A stretch of 64,000 nt of DNA from Leucosporidium creatinivorum (lineage: Eukaryota > Basidiomycota > Microbotryomycetes > Leucosporidiales > Leucosporidiaceae): contig BCKL01000002.1 of NCBI GenBank assembly GCA_001600635.1, forward strand, positions 561,425-625,424, in the 5' to 3' direction. A program made the position numbers and the translations under genes. Within the stretch, counting starts at the first letter, position 1; each line of letters opens with the position of its first letter. Shown in pieces: positions 44,926-57,211 of this stretch. The notes beneath the pieces were generated by a model that saw nothing but the letters and a program-made list of their open reading frames with translations, was not told the DNA's origin and ran no database searches.

Positions 44926-47318
44926 TACTGTTGACGAGGGCGAACAGGTCAGCTCGGCGCGAGGAGAGCGAGGCAGCGCGCGACTCACCAAAACTAATCG
45001 CGATCCTCCCCGAATCCACCTCTCCAGGTCCTCATCCGTCTCTACTCCGACCAGCCTCGCGCCTCCCGCCATCACCACCTGCGCCCCACTCGGCGTCTGA
45101 CTTCCCACCTCCTCCCGATACCTCAGATTGACGACGTCGTTGCCGAGCCTCTCTCGGACCTTGTCGAGTAGCGAAGCATGCGAGACGGTAGGAGGTACAC
45201 GAATGGCAATGAGGTCGTCCGTGTTACGGTGGAAGATCTTGATCTTGATGAAGGGAACGTTTTGATTGGCGGTGCCCATGGGAGCCGAGTGCTGCTGCTG
45301 CTGCTGTTGCTGCTGTGGTGGAGGGTTGTTGAACTGGTAGGTTTGTTGGTAGGATTGGTCTGTACGAAGAGTCGGGTCAACGAAGGCGAGCGAGAGAGGA
45401 AGGACGAGGCAAGCTCACCGTTGGAAGAAGCGTGGCCCGCCGAGCCCTGACTCTGCCTCGACTGCGTCCTCTGCTCCTGCCCATACTGCTGCCCGTACTC
45501 CTCACCACCCTGCTGACTCCCGCCATTGATGCTCAACCGCGCCAAATCCTCCTCCACTCCCCCTCGCTGCGTCCCCTGCTGACTCGCCCTCTGCTGACCA
45601 TTCTGCCCTCCCCCGTCCATCTGATCGAGGTACTCGACCAACTCCCCGTACTGTCCATCAATCGTCTCGGCCGCTCCTCCTCCCGGCTCATCCCCCCTTC
45701 CATTCCCCACTGCCACCTCAACATCTCCCGCCCTCGGCACCAAAAACTCGTACATCAATCCCGAGCTCCTGATCCTCTCTGGTAGACCACAGAGGTCGCC
45801 GAGGTAGAGACTGAGGTCGTGCACTCGTTGTGCGCAAACCACCTCGTCCTCGTAGTCCGTTGGGCCCGGCATCATCGGTAAGATCCGCTCGGGCTTGCGA
45901 CCGCTATCCTCGCCGCCTGGGGGAATCCGACCGGCCTCGACGGGGAACTCGTCCATGAGGGCGATTTGGAAGTCGTAGAAGTCTTGGTAGAGTCGGTAGA
46001 GGACGAGGGAGGCGCCGGTGGAGAAGAAGGCGCGGAGGTGGAACCAGAAGGAGCCCTCCTCGTGATGGAACGATTCGACCGAGGCTGAGGTGACGAGGCC
46101 GTACTGCCGACGCTCGCGGGTGTAGGAGTAGCGTTGATTGTCGGTGCTGCTGTCGCCGTAGGCGTCGCTTTCCGGTCGCGAGGAGGAGTTGGTGTGAGGA
46201 GTGCCGACAGCCGAGTACCGAGCGTTCTCGTCGTAGGGTGAGCGGGCGCCGCTGGCTCCTGCTCCGGTCGGTGATTGAGCGCTGCTGGGACTGGTAGCTC
46301 CTCCTGTTGTTGATGCTGAGGCTCCAGCAAAGTCGAAGCGACCCAACGGGATCGAAGCGCTCTTGTAATCGGCCGTCATCTTCTTCCACTCCTCGACCTT
46401 GGGCACGACCGCCGAGCGAATGAGCTCCTCGACATTCTCCACCGGCTTGCCCGTCGTCATATCCTGGATCTCGACGAAGGCGACGGGGATCAATCCTGGT
46501 CCTCCGAGCCGTCCGATGGGCTTTGCGACGAACCACTCGTGATTTGACTGGGCGATAACGATGATGGGCTCGCCTCGCTTGGCGTCGAGTTCGTCGGCAC
46601 GCTCGGCGACAAAGTCGTACTGGACGATGCCGTACAGAGGTTGTGGCTTGGCGGCCGAGTTGGAGGATTGAGGGCGAGAGTTGCGAGAGGCGCTGGAGAG
46701 GGGAGGGGAGGTAGGGTTCGATGAGGAGGCGGAGGGCATGAAAGTGCTGGTGGTGGGTGCTGAGGAGGTGGGGACGTAGCCTCGTTGACCTGTACCGTTG
46801 TAGGAAGGGCCTCGCTGATGCTGCTGGGGCTGTTGAGGCGGCTGCTGCTGCTGCTGGGCCATCGAGGGAGCGCCGTAGGTCGGGCTCGGCTGGCCGCTGT
46901 ATCCTCCACCACTTGCGCTGCTCCCCTTCCTCACTAGACCAGCTTGCTGGGCCGTTTCCCGCACGTTCCTCCCGAGCACCTGGAAATGCTCCGCCGGCAC
47001 GAGTCCCCTCGCGCCCGTCATGGGGTTGGCTGCATCGAACCAGTCGTCTCCTCCTTCATCGCTGACAACGTGGAAGAAGTCGCCCTTCTCGAACGAGAGC
47101 TCCTGCGTCGAATTGGCGCGATAGTCTGCGATGGCTCGGATCACGCGTTTCGGAGGTGCAGGCGCGACGAGCGGCCGAGCGGCGGCGGCGGGAGGTTGCG
47201 AGGCTTTGTTCGATGATGGTTGTGAGGCGGAGGGGAAGCCAGCGGTTGGCAGAGACGAGTAGGTCGGTGTGGGAGCGCCGATGCGATCCTTGTTGAGGGA
47301 GCGGCGAATGCCCTTCAT
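44926..47318 (-). CDS. BEM1: Polarity scaffold BEM1 (SH3-SH3-PX-PB1)
   Basis: Exons 47318-45419, 45359-44989 and a last exon 44937-44926 holding only YAD and the stop; 760 residues. First SH3 at about 60-115: VIRAIADYRANSTQELSFEK, DDWFDAANPMTGARGLVPAE. Second SH3 about 230-290: YGIVQYDFVAERADELDAK, GEPIIVIAQSNHEWFVAKP, GLIPVAFVEI. PX domain about 400-520: RRQYGLVTSASVESFHH, LYRLYQDFYDFQIALMDEFP, RILPMMPGPTDYEDEV. C-terminal PB1 about 680-760: IKIKIFHRNTDDLIAIRVPP, RLVGVETDEDLERWIR. The domain order is that of Bem1/Scd2, which links Cdc42, its exchange factor Cdc24 (through PB1) and PAK kinase at growth sites. Low-complexity Gln/Ser linkers lie between. Assignment is firm. Confidence 0.94.
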
Positions 47319-48383
47319 CTGAGCGAGATGAAAGGGAGAAGGGGAAGACGGTGCGGCTGTACCTTGGTAGTAGATAGAGGTCAGCTATCCGCAACGAGGC
47401 TAACCGGCCTTCGGAGGAGGCGCGAAGAGAGGCTCACCTGGCTCGCCTGGCTGAGAGGACGGTCAGGTGTGTTTGGCGGTGGTGGCAAGGGTTGTAGGAT
47501 ACTGCGGGAGAGCACAAGTGAGTTGTAGGTCTATGAGCTGAGGCTGAGAGAGACGACTGACGATTGAACAAGCTCGGTCTAAGCAGCAGCGAGCACTGGC
47601 AAGATGAATGCGTGAACGAGGAGGGGTGAGAGAGGCCTTGCTCGAGTTTGCTGGGAGAAGGGAGCCAAGGGACAGCGTAACGAAGCTCTGTAGGCGAGTC
47701 GAAGATGAAGGTGCTACTCTGTAGACGAAGGCGACCAAAAAACGACGAGGCGAAGAGGCGAGTCGAAGGAGAAGCTGGATCCTCGTCAACAAAAGAGGCT
47801 GGACCGGGTCCGAGCTGGCGATCTAAGGTCGGGCTCTGTACAAGATAGAGCACAGTCGGGCTTGCTGAGATCTGTAGCGAACGCTCAGCGGTGTCTAAGT
47901 GAACAGTAGAGGAGAGAGGCAAAGAGCGAGAGAAGGCTGGCAGCTCGGTAAAGGGGGGCTTGCTGCTCGCGTGAGGCTGCGACGGCAGTCTGGTCGGTAG
48001 ACTCCGAAACAAGCTTAAATGCAGATGCTGGATTACGTTGTCTCCACGAGGAAACTTGGCGGTTTGATTGATCTACAGCCTGCCCCGTCCTTGCTCACTT
48101 CGCCGAGCGCCGAGCAGGCTGCTTCGAGCCGATACCTCTGTATCTCATCAAAAGCAGAGTCTGTGGCTTCATAGAGAGCTGTACGAGAGTCGCCTGTCGA
48201 TCCACAGCTCTCCCCCACCTCAGGCGGTCGAGGATACTGCAAAACGAGAATCATTTCCATGGCCTATTCGGTTCTGTCACTTGTACACCTCAACCTACAC
48301 CCTCAAACGCTCACATCAGATTCAAACTGGTCCACCGTACCCCTCGCATCCCGCCGCATCATCGCACTCGACAATTAACCACC
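47319..48383 (-). other. BEM1 upstream region with spliced leader, and 3' flank of the next gene
   Basis: About 1.07 kb. Minus-strand intron-like segments (for example GTGAGCCTCTC near 47438 with an AGCTGACC branch to CCAAG near 47366) suggest a spliced 5' leader. No independent gene is supported. Confidence 0.4.
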
Positions 48384-49752
48384 TCAAAGCCCAAACTGCT
48401 GCTCCTCGGCGCTGAGCTCCAACCTATTGAGCACGGTAGCGAGATCCGCTGCTCCTCCGGGAGAAGGACCCTCTCCTCCAGCAGGTGCACCAGTGAGCTC
48501 GGCCAGTCGCTCCTCGTTAATGACGTCTGCAAAGCCGAAGAAAGATCAGCTCGGCGCTCGGCGGCAGGCAGGGAGACAGAGGACGGCTCACCGGCGTAGG
48601 AAAGGAAGGACAAACGACGAGCCTTGGCGTTGGGGTTGACAGTCTCGACGCTGGGAGAAGCGGGGATGGATCCTACGGGCGATCCTTCGAAGGAAGAGGC
48701 GTTGGGGAAAGGGATGGGCATGGCGAGCATCGACTTGTTGGCGGGCAGGCCGGTGGTCATGACGGGAGGGGGAAGGACCATCTCTCCTGCCGATTGCGAA
48801 GAAGAATTGAAGAGCGAGGATCCAGCGGGCGAATGACTGTCGTCCAATCCTCCTCCAAGGCCGACCGTCCGCGCCGCTTCGGTCTTCTCCAGCGCATCCG
48901 ACAATCCTTGCGAGAAGGGGTGGAGCGTCTCATCCGGAGGCGTCCCAATGCTGAAGCTGGTACTACTTCCCGGACTCGTCGCCCTCCCTCCATCAACGCT
49001 GGAAGGGGAGAACGACCTTCCCTCCCCACTGGTCGCTCCCATCGAGCGCGTCGGGGAGCGCGAAGCGTTGGCATACGAGTGTCGGCCTGAGGGGTGATGT
49101 GAAGGGGAAGCGCCAGCGACGGGGGAGGACCATCCCGAGGAGGAAGCTTCGTCTTGAGCCTCGCGGACGAGGTCGCGGGCTTGCGAGTCGGAGACGGAGG
49201 AGAGGGCCATGGCTGCTTCGTCCAGGACGGGGGCGATGGCTACGTCGACGGCTTCTTGTGCCGAGATGACGTGGGTGGATCCGAATTCGACGTCTGTCGT
49301 GCTACAGATGAGCTTTCGCTCGACCGAACGATTCGAAACGGCGTATCGGGCTTACCTCGCTCAAAGACGTGGGAGAGGTCGACTGCACTGTTGCTCCTGC
49401 TGAGCATACCGCTGCTACCGAGCTCGTAGGGCAGCTGCGAAGGTGCTCTGGTCGGACTAGCGGGCTCATGCGGGCGAGGCGAGGAAGGGCGGGAGAAGGA
49501 CGCGGGGGAGGCTGGGAGCGAAGGGGAAGGGACTACAGGCGAAGGGCGTCCCAGAATTTGTGAGGAGCGAGGGGAGAGAGGTTGATGAGGTACGGGCGAT
49601 GGGTTGAGACTGTTGGAAGCTCCGGGCGACATGGAGCGAGTGCGCGAGTGAGAAGAGGTCGAGCGAGTGGCCGAAGCGGGTGAGGGTAGAGTGTTGTCTG
49701 CTCCCAGTGTGCGAGAAGCTGCGGTAGGTGATACGGTGATATTAGGCTGCAT
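48384..49752 (-). CDS. Unrecognised Ser/Pro-rich protein
   Basis: Exons 49752-49356, 49293-48592 and 48526-48384 give 413 residues. The first acceptor that keeps the frame is ACGACAG just before 49293. The protein is mostly low complexity (Ser, Pro, Ala), but two stretches look constrained: DVEFGSTHVISAQEAVDVAI (about 133-152) followed by a helix, and RRLSFLSYADVINEERLAEL (about 355-375) near the C-terminus. No signal peptide or membrane segment. I cannot name a family; such Ser-rich proteins with a short conserved tail motif are often signalling or polarity regulators in fungi, but that is only a guess from composition. Confidence 0.7.
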
Positions 49753-50250
49753 ACTGCTGCTTGGCCACGAGTCGGCGGACGGACGAGCGACGAGATGGTA
49801 GGAGGGAAGGATTGCAAAGGCGCGTGAGCTGTCGCTTCCTTTCCCCGCCTTTCTCTGAGACGTTGGAGATTATGTAGCTCAGTGGGAAGCAGTGCTCACC
49901 TGTAGGGAAATAGTACCAGAGAAACAAGCAGGGATCAGACTCGAGCTGGACGAAAGGGAGGAGAGCAACGGACGATCTCTCAAACCCGCGCCGTCATATG
50001 TGGGCTTCTCGAAGGAAGGTCGCAGTTCGGTGCAGTGTCTAACGGCTGCAGAGTCGTCTGACAGCACCGCTTGATCCTGACAACACGTCAGAGCATCCTG
50101 CCAACGCCCGACCGAGCGAGGTGGTCCCTCGAAACATTACCGCCGAGCTGGCCCCTGGTTCGCAACGGCCGAAGCTCGCTTGGACTCTTCACTCAACGCT
50201 GACGTGTTTGGGGCGAATGTAGGGATGATATAACTCAATCGAGCTAACAA
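49753..50250. other. Intergenic
   Basis: About 500 bp between two minus-strand genes. Only short unsupported frames. Confidence 0.35.
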
Positions 50251-51744
50251 CTAACGCTTCTTGTAGATGCAAGGCTTGAGCAAATCGGCCGCCTTCTTGG
50301 TCGTCTCGGCGCGCTTCGTCGCGACCTCCTCGCCGTGCTTCTGGAAGTCGAGCATGACAAAGTGGGTGTTGGACTCGTCCTGCATATGAACGAGATCAGT
50401 ATGATGGTGAGAGATCGATGCAAGCCGGCCAAACGCACCTTGTGAGTAAGCTCAAAGCCGAGAGATTCGACGAGAGCGACAAAGGCGTTCAAGTCGGTGA
50501 ATCGACTGGTGACTTCGGCGATCTTGAACTCTCCTCTGCAACACAAGGCGGTCAGCTTATATCCTGCATCAAGTCGGAGACCACTCACCCATCCTTCAAC
50601 ACCCTCCACGCCTCCCTGGCCATCCTGACCCAATCGGTTCCCATCAAACTCAAGCAACACACCACCGCATCGACAATCGCCCCACCCTGGCGTCCTCCAG
50701 GTAGAGGTACACTCGAGCACTCAGCCTCTACGACCCATCCATCCTTGGAAACGAGGTCGAAGGAGATGACCTTGAGCGAGTTTGAGCCCTTAGAGAGGGT
50801 GCGGGCGAGGACGGCGTCACCGCAGCCAAAGTCGGCGATTAGGGAGTTGGGGGAGAGGGTCGAAGAAAGGGAGTTGGAGATGATGGTGAGAGGGTGGGTG
50901 GGCCAGCCGGCGGCTTGAGAGCGGAAACCGGCGTGGTACTGCGAGAGTGAACGCCGAGGGTCGAAGTCAGCGGATGGCGAGGCGTGTAGAGCGAAGCGAG
51001 ACACACATCATCGAAAGCTCCTTCCTCCTTCATCGTCTCCCATGCCTCCTCGCCCGTACTGGTATACAGCGTCTCGTTGAGCATCCTGAACTTGCCTCCC
51101 GCGAGCTTGGCCCTCAGCGCCGTCTGCATGGAGGTCTGCTTGGGCTGGTTGGCGGGTGAGGCTCCAGCGGCGTGTGCCTCGTCGTAGTTGGGTGCAGCGT
51201 GACGAGTAGCCTTGGGAGTGGAAGCGGCAGCGGGCTCGGCGGAGGAGGGAGGGGGCGCGAAGGAGCGCTCGTTGAGGGGAGCGATGAGGTTGGCGGAGGA
51301 GGCGGGGTTGAAGGTAGCCTTGGACTCCTGCTTCTTGAGCTTTGCGGCCCGCTTGTCCTTCTTGGCCGGCTCAAAGCGATGAGGTTTCGCCGGCGTCGCC
51401 TGCTCCTCCTTCTTCGGCGCTCCTCCTGCTCCTCCCTGCTGCTGTCCACCGCCCTCCGATTTCCCCTTCTTAGCTTTCGGCTTCTTCTTGCCCTTCTCCT
51501 GCTGTCCCGTCCCCTCTGCGCCCGTCTTGCCCCCACCGCCGAGCTGCCCTCCCCATCCCTGATCTTTATCCATCTTCTTCATCCGCTTCATCAACTTGTC
51601 CAAGTTGACCGCTGCACCGTTAGCAGCCTCATCTTTGGTAGGACCAGCCTCGGAGGGACGTTTGCGCTTCTTGGTGCTGTCGTGTGCCGAGGTAGAGGCC
51701 ACGGGAACAGCAGCGAGTGAAATCCCTGGCGTGTCGAAGAGCAT
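50251..51744 (-). CDS. RRP8: 25S rRNA adenine-N1 methyltransferase RRP8
   Basis: Exons 51744-51007, 50938-50589, 50535-50439 and 50379-50251 give 437 residues. The N-terminal 190 residues are Lys/Glu-rich and low complexity, suited to a nucleolar protein (KKRKRPSEAG, KGKKKPKAKKGK). The Rrp8 domain starts with KLAGGKFRMLNETLYTSTGE and YHAGFRSQAAGWP, then the S-adenosylmethionine loop IADFGCGDAVLA, FDLVSKDGWVVEAE, the hallmark DAVVCCLSLMGTDW, and GEFKIAEVTSRF. In yeast Rrp8 methylates an adenosine of 25S rRNA in the nucleolus and helps early pre-rRNA processing. The short C-terminus ends LLKPCIYKKR, as in the family. Strong assignment. Confidence 0.94.
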
Positions 51745-52124
51745 CTTTGTAGAGCGCTAAGTTGCGAGGGGCTGTAGACGAGTTGATGGGTGTAGCTGGT
51801 AGGTGGTCTGATGAGGTGCAGCAACAATCTGCGTCCTCCTGCGAGTTTGCCTGAGGAAAACAGCGGACTTCAAAATCTCGCGCGAAGGCCTCGCCTGCCT
51901 TGATCGGCTCGCCGCCGCTCTGCCTGCCTGACAGCCAACACGTTCCGCTCCTTCTCTTCCGCCGATTTCCTCATTTCGCCTCTTTTCCTCCTCACACGAC
52001 TTGATCTATATCTTCCAACTCGACTACAGCTTCCCGCGCTCGGACTACTAGACTACACGCTCGCTCTTCTCTCCTCCCAGCTCGGCCGACTTGCGCTTCA
52101 TCTCCCTGTCGACTTCTTCTCGCG
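51745..52124. promoter_or_regulatory. Divergent upstream region of RRP8 and GNAT-like gene
   Basis: 380 bp between head-to-head starts. CT-rich leader sequence precedes the plus-strand ATG. No named element recognised. Confidence 0.35.
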
Positions 52125-53460
52125 ATGAACGTTGCTCAAGCTTTTGGTGGAGCAGGAGGGTTTAGTGCTCCTTCAATGGGTGAGTTGTGGCTGTGCTCGA
52201 CCATCCTACTACATGTGCTAAGCCTCTCCCGACCCAACAGATCCCTTCGAGGTGCTGAGATCCGATTACGACCCCAACTCGCCTCCCAAGCCCGCTCCTC
52301 CCCCTGCATCGATTCGCCCCTTTGTAGCTGCTACAGATCTCAAGATTGTGCGATACCTCGTCGGCGCTTCCGTCATGGAACCGTGAGTCCAGCCTCGCCT
52401 CCCTCACTTTCGAGACATTCCGCCGGCGCCGAAAGAGCTAACGAGTCATCTCCACTACAGATCATCCCTCGCCAACCAAGTAGCCCTCTTCAAGCCTCTC
52501 GTCGTCCTCCTTTGGGCCGGCCTCACCCACCTCCTCGTCCTCTACGTCGGTCGAGGCTGGCCAACCTCGGTCCACAACCTCTTCGCGTCGGTCCCTCGCG
52601 TTCCATTAGGCGACGGCGGTCTCATGCAAAGCGCCACCGAATGGCTCTCCATCACCCCTCTCATCGTCGTCGCGCCCATCGTCCTCCTCGCCCTCTTTGA
52701 AATGCGCCATCGCTCCATGTTTGAGGATAAGATGTCGAGGGCGATTGGAGAGGAGGATCTGAGGGATATTGAGGGATACTATCAGGTAGGAGACAAGGAT
52801 GGGAAGAGTGGCTTCTGGGTCCTCGAGTATGATGGACGGATCATCGGCGCTGTTGGACTCGACGGTCAAAAGCCTGGACAGCAACTCGATGCTGCGGTCG
52901 ATCACCCCAAGACTGATACAGACGATAAGAAGATCGAGGACACCCCTGCTACCGACTCCACCGAGGCCGCTTCCTCCTCGGCCATGACCTCCTCGCCCTA
53001 CCCCCTTCGCTCTCGCGGCAAGGTCTCCACCTCCTCCTCCGCCGAGTCCAAGTCCACCCTCTCCTCCACTCCTCCCACTCCCAGCTCTTCCCTCCCCTCC
53101 GGCACCCTCCACCTCCGCCGTTTCGCCACCTCCCTCTCCTTCCGCCCCGCCGACATCGAAGATGACCTCCTCTCCTTCATCTCCGAGTACGCCTTCGGCT
53201 CTTCAACCGGCCAGGACTCGACCCAGGAAATCGTCATCACCCTCCGACCGGCGGTGGAGACGTCCTTGGCCAAGAGGCTGAGGAAAAATGGGTTTGTCGT
53301 CGTGCCCAAGGGAGCGGAGAGCGAGGTGAAGGGTGTGGATGCTCAGGAGGAGGGGAAGGGTGGAATTGTGGGAGCGCTGTGGCCGTTGGATTTGTCGGCG
53401 AGGACGTTCGTGTTGACGAGGGAGCAGTGGGAGAAGCAGCCGGAGAAGGCTAAGAAGTAG
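52125..53460 (+). CDS. Membrane-anchored GNAT-like protein
   Basis: Exons 52125-52179, 52241-52382 and 52461-53460 give 398 residues. Two hydrophobic segments lie at about residues 75-98 (ALFKPLVVLLWAGLTHLLVL) and 125-145 (ITPLIVVAPIVLLALFEM). A domain with GNAT acetyltransferase character follows: GFWVLEYDGRIIGAVGLDG (about 225-243), a Ser/Thr-rich insert, then LHLRRFATSLSFRPADIEDD and AKRLRKNGFVVVPKG. The insert splits the fold, and the acetyl-CoA loop R-x-x-G-x-G/A is not clear, so catalysis is doubtful. The layout resembles fungal ER membrane proteins of the Pho86 kind, which help phosphate-transporter export, but I am not certain of that link. Confidence 0.65.
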
Positions 53461-55439
53461 GAGGGTGGGACACAAGGGCTTTTAGGACTATAGACGGGTT
53501 AATCTAGCGTTATCATTATCGACCAGAACCATCTGGGAGAGAGGGCAGCGAGCGACGAGCGCTGAGAATGCGGATTTGGCGCTGCTCGACGCAGGCGTCG
53601 AGTCGACTTCGGAGACTGCTAGCTTTCGCGGGACGTCTCGGCGAGCGCCTCCAGCGATAAACATCCATATTGGCTCTCTGACTCGTGTTGAGCGGCCGCG
53701 AGCGCTGCTGAAGTGGCTCTACACCCAAACAACCGCCGCTCTGCCTGCGCCGAGCAAAGACAAAAGAGCGCGGGCGGGGCAAGGTTTCCGCAGAGACGGG
53801 GAGCCCTCTACTCTCGGCACGGAAGGCCGTGTAGTGCTGAGCACGGGAGGACCTCCGCCTTCACTCGGCTTAGTCGCTGATCCCTTCCTGGAGCTCCGAG
53901 TCGGTCGTCTCCTGGAGGTCGGTGATCTCCTCACTGGGCGGGTAGCTTCTCGAGAACACTGGTTGCCCTCCGGTGCAGACCCACCCAGCCGGGAGTGATG
54001 GTGGTGATCAACGGAAGGGGTCTTCAGGGAAAGGGAAGTCTGCGGGTTGCGCCGAGTCAATCAAATGCTCGGCGAGAGGCTTTCGGGCGACCAGAAAAAG
54101 TCTAACGAGGACACAGGACCTGTGCAGCTCGTTGAGCCGAATATCACAGGTGCTTTTCGTACACCTGTACCCGACTTCCACGAACCAGTTACACGCAAGC
54201 CGACACCGAGCCAAGCTCCCACTCTGGCGCTCCTCCGACGCCTTTTGCCGACTAGTCCCAAGCTTCCTACTTCCCGCTGTCTCAGTACTTGTGACCCGTT
54301 CTATCTCTTGGAAGCCCGTGTAATTGAACCTAGTCGTTCGCAGCCCGTTCGGCGTGCGAGTTCGGCGGCTCGGCGAAAGCCACGGCCAAGCATCTTCATC
54401 ACGGCGAGGAGGAGAGACAGGGAAGCTTGCCGGTTGCGAGGGTGGGAAAGGAGAGGCACCCGTGCACTCTTGCTGGTGAGCATGGATAAGCCCTAGTATT
54501 GAGATTAATAGAGGTCATTGACGCGGCCTAATCAGGCAATTGGAGCTCTTCCTCCTTCCTCTTCCCTCCTCGTGCCTCTCGCCTCCGCCTTGCGCCCCAC
54601 TTTTCTCGGGCTTGGGCGCTCTTCCAGCTGTGTTACAGTACCTCAAGTGACTGGAACCTCTTGCGCGAGCAGCGAGGAGGGTCCCGAAGGAGCAAGGCGC
54701 CCGTCACCTCGCCTGCGCTTCTCGCTCGTGAGGAGTGCGAACCTCGAGTTTGGAGGGAGCTGCCCGACACCGCGTGCAGCTGCGGTTCGGTGTTGATGAT
54801 GCGTCGAGTAGACCTCTTACTCGATATCTGCTCCTCTACATGGTCGAAGAGGCGCGAGTGATGGCACTTTCGACCGCCGACCCTTCGTCGCCTTCGCAGC
54901 TCGGGCAGGAGGAGAGGGAAGGAGAAGTGGGAAGATCGTGACGCTCCGTGGCTCTCGGTCGAAGGCTCTAAGCCCGGGATTCCAACAGTTCCTCCCGTAA
55001 GGCGCGCTGCCGCCGCGCTGCCGCTTCCTCAGTCCTCGGCCGAAGGTTTGGGGAAGCGAGAGAAGGCAGTTGGAGCTCGCTTCGGCGTCACCACCTTGGG
55101 TCCACCGCTCTCCTTGGGGCAAGCACTCTTCAAGCCATGGTAAGCTCCATATAATCTATGCGAGACAACAAGTGATGAGAAAGGTGATGAAGCGAAACTA
55201 TCTTTCGGCGCAGGCTGTCCATGGCCGTGAAGCTTTCCTCCCGGGCTCAGAGCACGACTTGAGGGTTCCCGCACTCTCTCTCTCTTCCTCTTCATAGCTA
55301 CTCGCTTTGACTGTATCTCACTCGCTCGCTCGACAGCCCCGCGCCTTCGTCGACCCCCTCACACTCCTTTGAAACCTCGCGCTTCCCCTCTTCCCCACCC
55401 CTCGCCGTTCTCCAACACACAACTCGCCAGCTCTCAGCA
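53461..55439. other. Gene-poor 2 kb stretch
   Basis: Several frames of 60-150 codons are open on both strands, as expected at high GC. None splices to a plausible protein or has recognisable domains. Sequence before 55440 is pyrimidine-rich leader. Nothing further supported. Confidence 0.4.
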
Positions 55440-56815
55440 ATGCTCTTCCGTCCTCTCGCCTCCCTGGCGGTCGCTAGCACCTTCATGACGGTCGCCATGG
55501 GTCAAATCAACCTCGACCTCGGCAATCTCCTCGGCTTGGACTTAGATATTGGCCTGCTGCAAAACGGCGCGTTGATCAACATCAATGCATTTGCGAAATT
55601 GCTCTCCCCTACCAGTGAGTTCCCCTTCATTTTCAGCTTTTTCCGACGAAGAATGAGCCGAGGGGGGGGGGGGGGGGGGGGGTTATCGTCGCCCTGGACG
55701 CCTTGAGCTGTAGTCGACTGGGTACAGCGTTCACTTGAAGCGATAGCTAACCTTTCTGGTGCGCTACAGGTTGCCCGTCAGCCACCGTCGGCCTCACCGT
55801 CAACCTTCTCGGTCTCGTCAAGGTCTGCTCCTGCGTCAACGCACTCAACTTGGTCACCAACATCGTAAGGCGTCTTCTTCCTTTCCATATAAATGCTGAG
55901 CCTCAGCTGACCTGGTGCAACGCCTACAGTTCCAAGCTCAGACCGTCTGCCCATCCGTAGGTCACTCCGAGCTCTTACGAAAGCGCCGGAAAGCTGACCT
56001 GTCCCCTTTCACTCGCTCAACAGTGCCCCACTGGAGCAGAACCAATCTGCGGTGGTCCCGGAACCTGCGCTTGTGCCTGCACTGCCGACTACTTCGCCGT
56101 AAGCTCTCCGTTCGCCTCGCCCGAATCATCGCCGAGCTTGGCTGATGTCCACCTCTGTCAGACCGCCGGCGGAGTCTGCGTCCCTCGCAACACTTGCCAA
56201 GCTCCCAACGTCCTCACTCCCGTCGCTGGTGGCCTCACCTCGACCTGCACCTGCGCCGCCGGCTACATCTCGAACGGCGCCGGAGGCTGTGTCCTCGCCA
56301 GCTCGGCTCGCGCTCGTATGTCGAGGAAGCAGAAGAAGGCGGTCGTTCCCAAGCACCCTCATGCTGCAAGGGCTGTCGCGGCTCACCAGGAAGTCTTTAG
56401 GCCTCTTGCTGCTGCCGTTGCCAGCCCGACGACTAGCGAGAGGGTCAAGAACAGCTGCCCCACCGGCGAAACGGCTTGCGCTCTCCCAAGCGGTGGCTTC
56501 GAGTGCTTGGATGTCACCTCGAGTCTCATGTCTTGTGAGTTATGTTTTGTTTCGCTTCAGACCGACTGAAACTGGAGCTGACCGAGCTTCTCTTTTCCCT
56601 CCGAACAGGCGGCGGCTGCGTCGGCGAAGGTCTTCGCGGAGTCAACTGCCTCGCCATGTACGTTTGTGTCTCTCTCCGCTCCTATCACGTTCCTTGCTTA
56701 CCTTCTCTTCCCACCCAACAGCCCCGGAGCCCTCAACGTCGAGTGCCACAACTCCGAATGTCAGATCGCCTCGTGCTTCAAGGGCTGGCGCTTCACCGGC
56801 GGGCGCTGCGCATAA
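55440..56815 (+). CDS. Secreted cysteine-rich protein with CPL1-like domain
   Basis: Seven exons (55440-55614, 55770-55864, 55930-55956, 56024-56098, 56162-56534, 56609-56657, 56722-56815) give 295 residues. A signal peptide is evident: MLFRPLASLAVASTFMTVAMG. After a short hydrophobic segment (LDLGNLLGLDLDIGLLQNGA) come paired-cysteine blocks: GLVKVCSCVNALN, CPSCPTGAEPICGGPGTCAC, GLTSTCTCAAGYISNGAGGC. The C-terminus (about 220-295) reads CPTGETACALPSGGFECLDV, SCGGCVGEGLRGVNCLAIPG and CFKGWRFTGGRC, the CPL1-like domain of basidiomycete secreted proteins. Exon 3 is only 27 nt. Likely cell-wall or extracellular; the molecular function of the domain is not established. A truncated duplicate lies 400 bp downstream. 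Confidence 0.85.
55662..55682. repeat. G homopolymer, 21 bases
   Basis: Run of G inside intron 1 of the CPL1-like gene. It has no coding effect; exact length is unreliable. Confidence 0.85.
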
Positions 56816-57211
56816 TCCAGCACTCTCATCATACCCATAGAGCTTCCGTTCCATGATTAGATACCCCCTCTCCGTCACCCATCGACTTTTGTAACCCCCT
56901 CGCCTCTGTAGCCCTACCCTCCCTCCATTTCCTTTCGCTGTACATAGCTTTACACTCCACCTTTTCGTCTACGGACATGAACCAAGCAGCTCTTGATAGC
57001 AGCATATGTATCGAAATGACGATGCTTGACTTCCCATCGATATTGGCCGAGAAACGAGCGAACTCGGCGATGATTTCGCAGGCGAGCAGGCGCTAGCAAC
57101 GAGTCGAGAGGTGTAGGAAGCGATCAGGCATCCGAACAAGATCTTTAAAGCATATCATGGGGCACTAAGCGCAAGCGAAGGGGCAAGGCTCCCCACCTCG
57201 GCACCTCAGCC
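56816..57211. other. 3' flank of the CPL1-like gene
   Basis: About 400 bp without a gene. It separates the gene from its truncated duplicate. Confidence 0.35.

Noticed and set aside
53576-54496. Open frames of 110-150 codons on both strands in the gene-poor stretch
   Set aside because: They overlap each other on opposite strands, lack introns in an intron-rich genome, and show no domains; expected by chance at this GC content.
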